DNA of 64,000 nt, taken from contig QANY01009110.1 of NCBI GenBank assembly GCA_003255025.1, forward strand, positions 1,426,001 through 1,490,000. Direction: 5' to 3'. Positions 44,401 through 54,100 of the stretch are shown piece after piece (the stretch's first letter is position 1; each line of letters opens with the position of its first letter). Below the pieces are notes generated by a model. The model saw only the letters and a program-made list of their open reading frames with translations. It searched no databases and was not told where the DNA came from. The DNA is from Datisca glomerata (lineage: Eukaryota > Streptophyta > Magnoliopsida > Cucurbitales > Datiscaceae). The position numbers and the translations under genes are program-made.

Positions 44401-46925
44401 ATGATCTGATGTATGAATCATTATTTTCTCTCAGGCGCTTCAGTATTTATTAAAACTTTGTAGCCATCCTTTGCTTGTCATTAGCGAAAAGGTTTCAGAC
44501 TCACTCAGATGCCTCCTGCCATCGCTTTTACCGGAAAGTTCCGACATTATTTCAGAACTACATAAGCTGCATCACTCGCCCAAGTTAGTTGCTCTTCAGG
44601 AGATTCTTGAGGAATGTGGAATTGGTGTCGATGCTTCGGGTTCTGATGGCACCATCAGTGTTGGGCAGCATAGAGTCTTGATATTTGCTCAACATAAAGT
44701 AAAACTTGTTTTTTTCCATTTTCTTTCCCATGGGATATGTCTTTTGCTGCTAATTTTTACGGGACATCTTTTGCAGGCACTTCTGGACATAATTGAAAGA
44801 GATTTGTTTGGAACCCATATGAAAAAGTCAGTCATTTGTCCCTTTTGATTTCTTGAATAATATTTATTGTTTTAGGACTTTAAAGTTGTTATCTTCAGGA
44901 ATTCAATAAATTAAGATGTCAAACACAATTAAGTATTTTTCACATTAAAGTGAGGTCTGCTATGCATTCTGTATTGGAACTGCGCTGGCTCTTCTATTGA
45001 TTTTTTTTCAATGTCCCCTTGTATCCAAGACAGACTATTTTCTTCGTCGTTATTTTCCCCAATGTCGTCACATATCCTGTAGGCCTATTTCTGCCTCTTG
45101 TTACTCCATTCATGTCTGATGGTGTCCCAGTTCATAATGGTGACTCCACTGCAAAATTTTTAGGAAGCATTCATTAAATAATCTCAGCATCTTAGGCAAA
45201 CATACAATTTTATTTATTTTTGTTTTTTACTTCCAAGGTGAACACATGAATTGAACACAAATGAAAAGATATCTGTTAAATATAAAGGGTTTTTTTTTCA
45301 TTAGTATAAAATACCTTTACTATCAATTTTGTGGTATCTGAGCTGTTAGAACTTTTTGGTCATTGGGTTGATAGGGAAAAGGCATGGAATGTGTCCCTTG
45401 GACCATCTGAACAGAAAGAAACAGAAGCGTTTTTCTTATGGGATTGAATCCCTAGTAGATAATGTGCTTAGTTCTTTTATTCTTTCTTGTAAAGAGGGGA
45501 TCCTTTCTTTTGTTCCACAAATTTCATTCCAATGCCTGCCAAAGTTGGTTCACCTTTTGATTTTTCGATCCTTGTACATTTTTTCTTCATTAATAATATA
45601 TACTTCTAAAAAAAATACGAATGTTTTTTCCTTCTTTTAATTACTTTTTCCTCGTGCACTCTTGAAACCATATCCTTGGTACCATTATTTGTTAATTCAT
45701 TTTTCCTAAAATAACTACGTTTATTTACTCTGATGATAGCGAGCTTTCGAGCATTTGTATGTACAATTTCAGATGAAAGGTTTGCAAATTAGTACCATTT
45801 ACTTTACCAATTAGTAACATTTACTGTTGGATTACATGGTTTTGAAAACAAATCTCAGATACCGAGTGAAGAAAAAAGCCAAGTGCTATTTATACTGTTT
45901 GGCAGACATCCATTGCTTTTATGCAGACTATTATTATCCCTCCTGACAAAGAGAGAAGAAACAACTTATCCTGAGCCTGTATTTTTTATTGTTACAACTG
46001 TTCTAAGATATCCATTTTGTTTTGTTTGTGACTTCAAAACAGCGTTACATACTTGCGATTGGATGGATCGGTAGAGTCAGAGAAGCGATTTGATATAGTT
46101 AAGGCCTTCAATTCTGACCCAACAATTGATGTCTTACTCCTTACAACGCATGGTAAGTTGTTTTATCTGGTTTACATCTTAGATTCAGTTAGTCAGATTA
46201 CCTTGGTTAAACCTTCAATCACATTTCCAGTTGGTGGTCTTGGTTTGAATCTTACATCTGCGGACACCCTCGTTTTCATGGAGCATGATTGGAATCCAAT
46301 GCGAGATCATCAGGCAATGGATAGAGCACACAGATTAGGTCAGCGGAAAGTTGTGAATGTCCATCGGCTCATAATGCGTGGCACATTGGAAGAGAAAGTT
46401 ATGAGCCTCCAAAAGTTCAAAGTCTCGGTTGCCAATGCTGTCATTAATGCGGAGAATTCCAGTATGAAGACAATGAATACAGACCAGTTACTTGATTTAT
46501 TTGCATCAGCTGAAACCTCTAGAAAGGTAATGCTAACTCCATTTTTTGGTGACATTTTATGTAGTCCTCTTAGCTTTGTATTTCTGTTACAATTAATTGA
46601 TGATTTTGGAACAAAAAACAAGGGGAACATTGCTGCTTAATCTGTTCTTTAGTTTAATTGCCTGAGTTAAAAAAAAAACATGACAGTGTTTATCTCACAA
46701 ATGTGTTATTTCTTATTATTTGATGATTGACAAAGACTTTGTCATTCTATCCAGGGAGCCGCCGCATCAAAGCGCTCAGATAGTAACTTTGATGGGGAGA
46801 CAAAATTAGTGGGACGTGGGAAGGGTTTGAAATCCATTCTTGGTGGTCTGGAGGAGCTTTGGGATCAATCGCAGTACTCTGAAGAGTACAATCTCAACCA
46901 GTTCTTAGCAAAGCTTAATGGTTAA
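17461..46925 (+). CDS. BTAF1: TATA-binding protein-associated factor BTAF1/MOT1 (Swi2/Snf2 ATPase), complete
   Basis: The gene encodes the plant orthologue of yeast Mot1 and human BTAF1 (Arabidopsis RGD3/CHR16), a nuclear ATPase that uses ATP hydrolysis to strip TATA-binding protein from DNA and redistribute it among promoters. The 27 coding exons join in frame to 6,114 nt, or 2,037 aa, close to the usual plant length of about 2,040. The start [17 protein letters not shown] and the first HEAT repeat ([13 protein letters not shown]) match the family N-terminus. HEAT repeats fill roughly the first 1,300 residues. The ATPase lies at about 1442-1950, with DDMGLGKT (1465-1472), DEGH (1573-1576), [12 protein letters not shown] and DRAHRLGQR (about 1913-1921). 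The C-terminus is QFLAKLNG. All splice sites are GT-AG. Introns hold many transposon insertions, including 8.2 kb in intron 20, yet no exon is damaged, so the gene is very probably functional. Confidence 0.96.
21900..21984 (-). mobile_element. Short LINE 3' fragment with 16-bp target-site duplication
   Basis: An 85-bp insert in BTAF1 intron 10 is flanked by the direct repeat CGAGTTCAATAGAATT at 21884-21899 and 21985-22000. It begins with a T run followed by ATATAAGAAAC, the reverse of the TTTCTTATATAAAAAA-type tail seen on other LINE fragments in this gene, and it contains a (CA)n run. A long target-site duplication plus a poly(A) end fits target-primed reverse transcription. Confidence 0.65.
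22400..22768 (+). mobile_element. 5'-truncated LINE (L1-type) 3' end in BTAF1 intron 10
   Basis: The stretch ends ...GTTTCTTATAAAAAAAT at about 22768 and shares TTTTGGTGTTCGGT...TTATCCTCC...GTTTCTTATAAAAAA with a second fragment that ends at 23646. No open reading frame of the parent element remains. The 5' limit is a guess. Confidence 0.5.
23555..23646 (+). mobile_element. LINE 3' tail, second copy in intron 10
   Basis: The sequence TTTTTGGTGTTCGGTTAGG...TTTTCCTCCGAACC...TTTCTGTTTCTTATAAAAAAATG matches the tail at 22680-22768. It is in the same orientation as the host gene and lies 100 bp upstream of exon 11. Confidence 0.5.
23990..24150 (-). mobile_element. LINE 3' end, minus strand, in BTAF1 intron 11
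   Basis: On the minus strand this reads as a tail TTTTCTCCATTATTAATACAACTCTCGTTTCATGTTAAAAAAA, that is, a LINE-like 3' UTR with a poly(A) end at 23990. The upstream part is not recognisable. No target-site duplication was identified. Confidence 0.4.
24428..25205 (+). mobile_element. Non-autonomous hAT element with 8-bp target-site duplication
   Basis: The left terminus is CAGCGTTGTCAA and the right, read in reverse complement, is CAGTGTTGTCAA (11 of 12). The flanks are ACTAGGAC (24420-24427) and ACCAGGAC (25206-25213), an 8-bp target-site copy with one difference. Subterminal regions are unusually GC-rich and packed with AAGCGC/GCGCTTA motifs, as is typical of hAT transposase-binding repeats. 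The 778-bp element has no transposase frame. A LINE-like tail ending ...TTTCCTATAAAAAAAAAT (about 24950-25037) sits inside it. Confidence 0.8.
27590..28140 (-). mobile_element. LINE reverse-transcriptase fragment in BTAF1 intron 13
   Basis: The minus-strand frame 28133-27840 reads through [31 protein letters not shown] and then [14 protein letters not shown]. The W-P-[MI]-K-Y-L-[DG]-L-x-L-G-G and FWDPV blocks are diagnostic of the C-terminal RT part of plant L1-type LINEs. The fragment is truncated at both ends. It lies antisense to BTAF1 and ends 50 bp before exon 14. Confidence 0.75.
30919..31063 (+). pseudogene. psbB: Nuclear copy of plastid psbB fragment (NUPT)
   Basis: In BTAF1 intron 17 the + strand reads [37 protein letters not shown] and then, after a one-base loss, [10 protein letters not shown]. 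This is the lumenal-loop region of the photosystem II CP47 apoprotein, encoded by psbB in the chloroplast. Substitutions (for example IFRD to IFRG) and the frameshift after MPTF show that it has been decaying in the nucleus. The flanks are not obviously plastid, so the insert is only about 145 bp. Confidence 0.85.
32908..33263 (+). mobile_element. TRIM (terminal-repeat retrotransposon in miniature), complete
   Basis: Two direct repeats of 118 bp, 32908-33025 and 33146-33263, start TGTTGGAATGTTGTCCCACA and end TTTTTCAACT. A primer-binding site TGGTATCAAAGC, complementary to the 3' end of initiator tRNA-Met, starts directly after the left repeat (33026). A purine-rich CCAAGATGG precedes the right repeat. 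The 5-bp sequence AGGTT flanks the element on both sides (32903-32907, 33264-33268). At 356 bp with no coding capacity it fits TRIM. It lies in BTAF1 intron 18, 90 bp before exon 19. Confidence 0.85.
34369..35601 (-). pseudogene. Outer copia: RT C-terminal part and RNase H
   Basis: The minus-strand frame 34963-34376 is a copia RNase [75 protein letters not shown]. Upstream, 35442-34981 shows the RT active-site block [14 protein letters not shown] and the motif KYFLGIEVA. The part at 35570-35358 holds [11 protein letters not shown] with frame breaks. The catalytic YVDD is still present, but stops and shifts disable the polyprotein. Confidence 0.85.
35607..40012 (-). mobile_element. Nested copia element inside the outer copia RT
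   Basis: The element is flanked by a perfect 5-bp target-site copy, CTTTG (35602-35606 and 40013-40017). Removing it lets the outer RT read from APVAK straight into LTTVR. Its 3' LTR is 35607-35910 (304 bp, minus strand, starting TGTAGAATTATAGGGAG), with polypurine tract CAGCTTGAGGGGAAG next to it. The 5' LTR (about 39913-40012) is only 100 bp long because a deletion removed the rest of it together with the primer site and the start of gag. The two LTR pieces share GGGGATTTG and TCCTTATCCCATGATTTTAG. This family differs from the outer one. Confidence 0.88.
35911..39905 (-). pseudogene. Nested copia gag-pol, degenerate
   Basis: On the minus strand the order is: gag C-terminal half ([18 protein letters not shown]; zinc knuckle CDHC...HTNDTC at about 39500-39560, split by a frameshift), protease ([19 protein letters not shown] at about 39220, one stop upstream), GAG-pre-integrase ([19 protein letters not shown]), integrase ([46 protein letters not shown]), RT (36870: [25 protein letters not shown]) and RNase H (36321-35918: [29 protein letters not shown]). 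Numerous frameshifts and stops interrupt it. Confidence 0.87.
40013..42001 (-). pseudogene. Outer copia: gag, protease, integrase and RT N-terminus
   Basis: The minus strand reads gag from 42001 ([20 protein letters not shown], then NEDLLK). It then jumps in another frame straight into the middle of the protease region ([32 protein letters not shown], 41594-41400). The rest of gag, its zinc knuckle and the protease active site are therefore deleted. The integrase follows at 40965-40678 ([23 protein letters not shown] motif, [10 protein letters not shown] being diagnostic). The RT begins at 40225 ([27 protein letters not shown]) and stops at the nested insertion. Confidence 0.83.
42837..43334 (+). 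mobile_element. Mutator-like MITE with 9-bp target-site duplication
   Basis: GGTGCTTAC occurs at 42828-42836 and again at 43335-43343, a perfect 9-bp direct repeat as made by Mutator-like transposases. The enclosed 498 bp begin GTATGAAGCACGGACAC and end GTCTCCGTGCTTCTTA, so the ends pair as imperfect inverted repeats around GAAGCACGGA. The left part carries repeated CACGTGTCAGACAC/TGTGTCGGACAC/GCGTGTCAGATAC units. There is no coding sequence. It lies in BTAF1 intron 20, between the copia elements and exon 21. Confidence 0.78.
45350..45618 (+). mobile_element. 5'-truncated LINE 3' end in BTAF1 intron 24
   Basis: The + strand segment ends TTCATTAATAATATATACTTCTAAAAAAAAT, a LINE-like tail. Upstream, a short open stretch ([25 protein letters not shown] in one frame, 45380-45440) precedes [11 protein letters not shown]. 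The orientation matches BTAF1. Assignment rests mainly on the tail. Confidence 0.4.
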
Positions 46926-48140
46926 ATGCCATCTGCGGACCGTGTACAAATTGTATATATGTGGAGATATTCGAGACCCAAATTTTGACATTGTAAGATT
47001 AGTTTTTGCTTCTCCTTCCCCCACCATCAAAACCATCCCTCCCTCCCAAACCCAATTTTTTTTTCTTTTTCCCCTCTTATTCTCTTCCTGCATCAAGGTT
47101 TATGTAGATTGTCAGTGAAGAGGATGCTTTTAGCACGGGAATAGTCTGGAGGTTAACGTGATGTTCCAGTTAGAATTCCTTTGGGAGGGAAAGAGAATTG
47201 TATATCTAGGATATTGTACATACAGTCAATCTTGACTTTTCAAATGAAATTTATCTATAGCCCTGAAGAAACAGTGTCCATTTTTTATGTTATATTTGCA
47301 TTTTTTGTGTTTATATGTTTGTTTATGACTTGAATATTGAATAGGTTAGCCAAAAAGAGAGAACAATGCAAGAGTATCCCTTGATTTGGTGAGACTTGAG
47401 ATTTCTTGGTCTGTTGATAGTTCTGTAGTGTATAGGGCATTTTTATGGATTGTAATTTCATTTTCTAAAGAAATTCTTTGCAAGTAATTACATTCTCCGA
47501 AAAAGAGGCAAAGGAGTATCAGTTGGTGTGCTTCGTTACATTCTCCCCAGTTGTATTCACTTTTTGCAGTGACTGTTTCATAGTTATTTGGCGATATGCT
47601 TGATCGTTGGAAGTTCGTTTCAAGATAAGTATAAGTGTTGCTGCTATCAGATGTACAGATTGTTCATTTTCTGGTTTGGCTGATGCTATTCAGCCTAAAA
47701 CCTTACGTTGTTCTGGTTATTGCATTCTCGTATTTGTATATTAGAGATTCATTTATTTCTTATCCAAAAGAGATTATTGACTGTCTCATCATGAGGGGTT
47801 ACCCCTCCTCTAGTCCATCACTCCATGCCATATTCCTATTGCTTGAGGATATACGGCCGATGTGCTTTTCATCACTTTTGAAAGGTTAAGTTGATCTGCC
47901 ATGGATTTATTGAGATTGTTTCCATGGTTGCCTTTCGCGACTAAGGAGGTCTTTGGTCTGCCATGGATTTAGAGCTTTCTTCAGTTGTGGTAGCTGTAGA
48001 GCGTTCATCAGTTGTGGTGGGCCAAATAATCAGTACAACTATGCAATGAAAGTAATCATATGCATTTGTTTATTGTTAAGTACCAGTAGATAAAAATTTA
48101 AGAGATTTCCTAATGAAAGCAATGACTGCAAATGCATTTA
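46926..48140 (+). other. BTAF1 3' UTR and intergenic spacer
   Basis: The BTAF1 3' UTR probably runs to about 47270, where CAAATGAAATTTATC resembles a plant near-upstream polyadenylation element. A pyrimidine-rich stretch lies at 47010-47090. From 47630 to 47890 there is an open frame without known features, which I do not regard as a gene. At 47890-48010 GTCTGCCATGGATTTA and TTCAGTTGTGGTAGCTGTAGAGC occur in short imperfect repeats. Confidence 0.5.
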
Positions 48141-50151
48141 GGGAGTGTTTGGTTTGAGTATTTTCTTTGGTAAAGTACTTGGTAAATTTATTTTTTAGTA
48201 CTTTTTCATATTTGTTACAAATATTCTCATTTGTCATGATAAAGTTATATAGTCTGGTAAAATAACCTCACATTCTTTCTCTATTACTTTCTCACAAAAA
48301 TTTACTTTACCAAATAATTTTCTCATCTTACAACACATCTATAAAAATATCATTATTGGTTTCAATTATTCCTACTTGATTTTTTTCAAGACTAAAATCT
48401 CACAAAAGTGTCGTAAAATATCCAATCTTGGAGGAATCGAAACGGTCCTGATACCGAATTTTGAGATTTTTTTTGTCCCTTTCGACTCGTCCGCTGACTC
48501 GTATCAGGGTCATAAACTCTCATATATACATAATATAAAATCTAAATGATTAGAATACATGTTAATAATATCAAATATTTTTTTGAAATTAAAAATTAAT
48601 TTCTTCCCTAAAATAAATATTATTCATAAACTATCAATATTTAAAAAATACTAATTTATAAAAGAGAATATAATTGGATTGTTTATCACGTTTCATTTTT
48701 TTATGTAGATGACCGGATCTCTGGGACGAAACCACAAATGGAGGGTCCCTCAATAAAAAATTTGCTTCTTTGTTCTATTTTGTTCCTGTGGCAGAACTAA
48801 AATATTTTGCCAATTCCAGCTGGAGCGGAAGGATATTGATAACCACGGTATACATATCTACTGAGAAAAAGTATATGTAACGGAAAAACTGTTATGTATT
48901 ATTAAATATTTTAATATGTATAAATGATTGTTATTTATATTAGATTTATTTTGAATATAAAAGAGGTTAATTATATGAATTAATTTGCGATATCAGAGAA
49001 AATTTAATCAAACACGACATAAATTATTAAATTTTTTTAGTAGTTGTTAATAGATAATATGTATACAACTTTGGTATGTAATTTTGAATAATTTGTTATT
49101 AAATTTATTTATACGGTGTAAGTAAAAAAATTATTTTAATTTTTGACTTAATAAGAGAAAAATAGTTGATTTAATTTTATCGATGGGTTAATAAAATAGT
49201 TAATTAATTAGTGCGTAAAATAATGTATATATATATATATATAACATAGTGTGTATTAGGATCTATAAGTAATGATGAAAAAATTTCAAGATAAGACTCT
49301 TGTCAAATGATATAACGAAATTAAGACCCAAACAATGGTTTCAACGATTGTTGGCTTATTTTAGAAGAGAAAATTCTCATTTGACCTTCATCTTGAATCA
49401 ATTTGAATGTCTTCTCAATATTCACGATCTCTCTCATTTGATTTTTTTTCTTACTTGGCAAAGTGAGTGGGAGTAGATTGACAGCTTCTTCAAGCTTTGG
49501 CCACAGAAAGCTTCAACCATGGAGAAGCTCTACAAGCCTCTCCGTCATTCCAACACTAGCTGGAGGGTCTGTCGACCAATGGGTACTGTCTGACGACGAC
49601 CAGAGGCCCGTCCGTGCAAATCCAATGTTCGAGGATTGAATTTGGGTTGGATTTTTAACTCTGATTTCAGAGAGAAATTTTATAGGTTGAAGGAGAGTAA
49701 ATGGATGAACTCACTCTTTGAGAAGAAGTGGAGACTACATGAGTGACATTAGTGAAACATAAAAAGGGGCAAATAAGTCTTTTACGTCTAACAACAGTCA
49801 ATTGAGAATGGATATGGGTCTTAATGTCATTTCTTTGGTTCCAAGGGGTCTTACGCTGAAAATTTCTCAATAATCATTGACAATAAATTAAAAGTTGATT
49901 AATAAATAATTTTACTACTTTCATATAATGTATATAACTTTCCTAATAATTTTATCAAATTTTTTCACACAACTTTATCCAAATATTTTACATACCAAAC
50001 AATGAAATCACACTTTCCAATCATTTTTTCACTTAACCTTGTGTTATCATATATGATCATCTTAATATTTTGTCATCTAACTTTACCACTTAAACTTTTT
50101 CAGCAACTTAACTTTCTCAGCATTTTTACTTAACCCGTACCAAACGACCCC
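48141..50151 (+). mobile_element. Putative non-autonomous PIF/Harbinger-type element (2.0 kb)
   Basis: The left end GGGAGTGTTTGGT and the right end, in reverse complement GGGGTCGTTTGGT, form a terminal inverted repeat with GGG and GTTTGGT conserved. Both ends abut TTA (48138-48140 and 50152-50154), the three-base target copy of this superfamily. Subterminal DNA is also partly inverted (GATAAAGTTATATA versus GGAAAGTTATATA). No transposase is present. A less AT-rich segment at about 49480-49640 (ATGGAGAAGCTCTACAAGCC...) looks like captured transcript-like sequence, but I do not recognise it. Confidence 0.5.
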
Positions 50152-50154
50152 TTA

Positions 50155-51156
50155 GGATATCATGCCAGTACCATAGAATCACTTGTTAATAATATGTTAT
50201 TTTAAAAGTAAATTATTTTTAATTTTACATTGATTGATAACTCACTTGATCGACTCCGTCTAAAATTTGATTAGCCTGTGAGTAAATTCTTATTTTGTTA
50301 TAAAATGTAAAAAACTAGCGAAAAATGTGATGTAGTAGCATGATATTTGTTACTTTTATGAATTGACAGTATATCTAATGTATATTGTCACACATTGCAC
50401 GTAAAATTAATGTGTTGAAAAAAATAAAACTCAATTATAACATAAATATGTAGTCTCATTGAACAATATTGATTTACGTAGAATTGTTCAAAACTATGCA
50501 TATAACTGTATGTCTCGATAATTATTTGTTGGAAATTGTATTTTCTAATTTCAGAGGTAAAATCTCTTTTCACTCGGAGTTCATGCAACTCATACGAAAC
50601 AAAAATACGTTAGGTATTTGATAATCTTTTTCAATATAAACAAATTCAACGGGTGAGGATGAACTCCAATCACACCAAAGCATGAAACTTAATTTATATT
50701 TAAGTTAAAAATAATAGGTTACACTAATGTAAAAAAATATTATTCGTCAAAAAGTGTAGAATTATAACATTATTATTTCCACACATGTTCTAATCTGATT
50801 GATTTACGTCATGACGAGCTCTCGCCGAGCGAAGTATTGTTGAATAAAAAATTAGCCTCGTTACTTTTTTATTTGACAGAGTAAAATGATTAAATAATAA
50901 AATTATTAATTTATAAATGAGTATTTGATCCTTAAAACATTATCAATTGCATCAGCGAGTAGAAAAAATATTCGGGAAAATTTCATTTAACATTATTGGG
51001 ACCCACATTCCGAGTCGAAGGTATGCAATCGGAGCAGAAATCTGGAAGTTACCGTACGAAGACAAGCTTCTTCTCCTTTCTCCTTTAACCCTTAGAATCA
51101 ATGACAAACTTTTGACTAGTAAGACGAGAAATTGGAAGGACAGAGATTTCGAAACT
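50155..51156 (+). promoter_or_regulatory. NBS1 upstream region and 5' UTR
   Basis: About 1 kb of AT-rich DNA without a recognisable gene. Sequence from about 51000 (GGGACCCACATTCCGAGTC...) to the ATG at 51157 has transcript-like composition and pyrimidine tracts (CTTCTTCTCCTTTCTCC at 51067-51083), consistent with the 5' UTR. An upstream ATG at 50947 is in frame with NBS1 without a stop, but it lies in the presumed promoter and its residues do not resemble NBS1. Confidence 0.45.
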
Positions 51157-54100
51157 ATGGTGTGGGGTCTCTTCCCCGTCGATCCTCTCTCAGGTCACTT
51201 CTCTTCCCTTATACTCTTTGTTTTTAGTTTTTCCAAAAGAAGTAGGCCTTTGTGTAATCTGAGTAAAGAGTTCTAATGTATAGCGATGGTTGTTGTTTCT
51301 TAAAATTTGATTTTTATTAGATTCCATATTCAGACTTTCAGTGCATCTTTTAACAATGTTTTCTTTGGATAAGAAGACTGCTTTCTTGTCTGATTAGGTG
51401 AAGTTTATATGACTAACAGGTGAGGAGAAGTACTACATCTTTGCACCTGGAAAGTACAAACTGGGTCGTAAAGGTATTCAGCTAGCGTAATGGTTAATAT
51501 TTACATTTGTTGATTTTCTTGTAATAAATTTGGTTGTGTTGGGAATAAGCAAGGAGTTTAAAAGAACAGAAGTGTAGGTGTCTTATATTATATCAAATGA
51601 TGTTTAAACAATTTATCCCCAAAAACTTCTAGAGTTAAGTAATCTCAACATTATCCAGCTCAACTTAACGTACTCAGAACAGAAACCTCTCTCTTAGGTT
51701 TATCAAACACAAGTTAGAGGGGAAATTATTGCATTTGGTTGTCTTCGCCTTAGCTAGTGAAAACGCTAACCTTTTATTATCCAAACTGGTCTTGAAAACA
51801 CCTGACTTTTTGTTGGCACATCCAAACTCTGATGTCTTGAATATAAGGTTATAATTGGAGACCTTTAAGGAGGTTAAAAAGGTAGCAAGGTCAGAAAATT
51901 CTTTGTTATTTAGGTCTTTGTTGAATCCGAATTCAAATATTGAAAATATAAAATACGATGGGGAAGACTCAGTAAAGCTAGACACCAAATTTCGTGATGC
52001 TTCTTGTGTTGATTAATTTCATAATGTGAGTTCCTAGCTTTTTTGTGCTTCACGATGCCACCAGCGTGAGATCGTCTTCAATATTTGTTTTTCAGCAGGT
52101 GACTACTGAAATTTTTCCTCTCTTGGTATGAGGTTTTAAGTACTACGCTGCTGAATTCCCATAATCTATCTCATAGTGACCACATTTACAAGCTAGTCAA
52201 CTCTTATCTTTCTCAGTTTCACACCTCAACATTCATCCATCTTCGTTTTGTGCTGTTTGTATGTGTCCATTCTTTTCAATATATTGAATAGTTAATGATG
52301 CTATCTTAACTTGCTTCCTTGTAGGCTGTGATATAACAATCACCAAAGATAAAGGAGTTTCGCGGATACATGCAGAAGTTATTGTTGATGCTATGATTTC
52401 CTTGGGTTCCAGGCAGAGTCAATCATCTGATATAATGTCCAAAGTACGTATTCATGATTGCTCAAAATATGGGACATGTATTAGCAAGAATCTTGGTATA
52501 AAGGAGAAAATTCATGAGCTTCCAAATAAAGAAGCAAGTTTAGACGATGGGGACTTGATTTCATTTGGAACTGGTGCTGCAAGTTACAGGTATCTTGACT
52601 ATACTCTTTTGTCTATACTCTTAATATGGTTCACATTCTTTTGAAAATATTCTCTCTTTCACTTTTAATGTCGAGGAAAGGGAAGCGTTGAGGTGACGAA
52701 CATCTAAATTATGGATGGATGGATCCCTAATGAGATTATTGTAAATATACAGAGTTTAATGTGCAAACCAAGCAAGATAACTTTAATGGAAATGATTGAA
52801 AGTCTGAAGCTAGGTTATATCCATCTTGGAATGTTATATTCTATCTTTCATTTTTTTCCTCAGATGCACTTGAAAGCACGTACATCCCTCAGTTTTAACA
52901 AAATGATGTCTTTGAGAAATTATAGCCCCAAGGGGTTGGCCTAGTGGTAAGGGCGAATGCTGGGATGTGTAGATTAGGCACACGTCCCCCGTTCAATTCC
53001 CCCTAGCGTCAATTTCTTGGGATCACTGGGAGGTCTCTCAGTCGAACTCCAGGGACCCATGGGAATAGTCGGGTGAAGTCCGGATACCCACGGTTATAAC
53101 AAAAATGTCTGAGAAATTATGTGACAACTATAACAATAATGTTCCTTGATGATGCTGGATAGTTCTTTGTGTATGTTTATGCTACATCTGTAAGAAATAA
53201 TTTTCTTCTTTCTTCCTGTTGAGATTTATTCCCATCATCAAATCTTGCAGGTTTTCTTTTGTGTCAATTGTATTTTGTGCATGCTCTTTGGATCCCTACA
53301 AAGTGAATCAACCCCTTAAAGACAAGGTTTCATTGCTTGGTTAGTTAGAAACATATCGTTTATCTCTTATATATATAGATATAAATCTTTCTTTCAAGAT
53401 GTAGTTATAATTTCATGTGCATTTGATTGATTATTTTATCTGCGTTCTTCCTTTCAAATATTTTATGAACTGAAAGAAAAAGTAAAATGTGGGCAAGGAA
53501 AGTTTGCTGTAGCAGGCATGAGCATATCTAACATGAGACTTCAGAGAGAATATAACAGAATAAAGGCTATAACAAGAGTTCTTCTTCAACGGCTCAATCA
53601 GAGTCAATATATCCCTAACCCTAAACAGCCACCCACCACTACTGCTGCCATCGACTCCCACGTTGACCTCTGCCATTATGCTCTGCCGCCCGCCGCCGTC
53701 GACTACCTCCGATGAGTTTTCCGGCGACTCTTTCTCGTGTTTTTTCCGGGTTGCTGTGGTTGTAAACCACAGTTTGGTCACGTTTTGTCTGACTTTTTCA
53801 TGATATAGAAGGTTGTGGACAATCTTTCTTCGTCTCTCCGTTGGATTTTTGACACTGTGTTGCTTTCTTGGATTCAAGATGTTTGAATCTTCAGGTTTTG
53901 GTGTTGCTACTAAGCTAGATCTAGATTATCCCGTGTCAGATGGGAGAGTTACTAGCGTCCTGCTGAATGGACACAACTTTACTGCCCCTCCTACCTCTTT
54001 GGCCTCAGGTACTCACACTGTTTTTCATGTCTGCTCTGAGACACCTAAATGGGTTTTGGATTCCGGTGCTAATGATCATATGACGGGTGAATTGTCTCTA

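Larger units (their letters stand above)
33357..46925 (+). other. BTAF1: BTAF1 coding exons 19-27 (Swi2/Snf2 ATPase)
   Basis: Exons: 33357-33849, 33940-34008, 43781-43885, 43977-44207, 44435-44698, 44777-44826, 46043-46152, 46231-46526, 46755-46925. Exons 19-20 carry the first RecA-like lobe (Walker A, DEGH and the SGTPIQNN motif III region). Exons 22-26 carry FLLRRTK, the SHPLL block and lobe two. Exon 27 encodes the C-terminal bridge. Intron 20 (34009-43780, 9.8 kb) separates the two lobes at the Q1629/F1630 boundary and holds two nested copia elements and a Mutator-like MITE. A single unknown base (N, 43901) lies in intron 21. Confidence 0.93.

Noticed and set aside
50947..51156. N-terminal extension of NBS1 by about 70 residues from an upstream in-frame ATG
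   Set aside because: Plant NBS1 proteins begin MVWGLFPVDP, and the extra residues resemble nothing in the family; the region reads as promoter and 5' UTR.
51674..51988. A 104-residue minus-strand frame in NBS1 intron 2
   Set aside because: It is a shadow frame in AT-rich intron sequence with no recognisable domain.
52924..53010. Functional tRNA gene
   Set aside because: A and B boxes are present, but no cloverleaf fits, and target-site copies flank a 181-bp unit, so it is a SINE.
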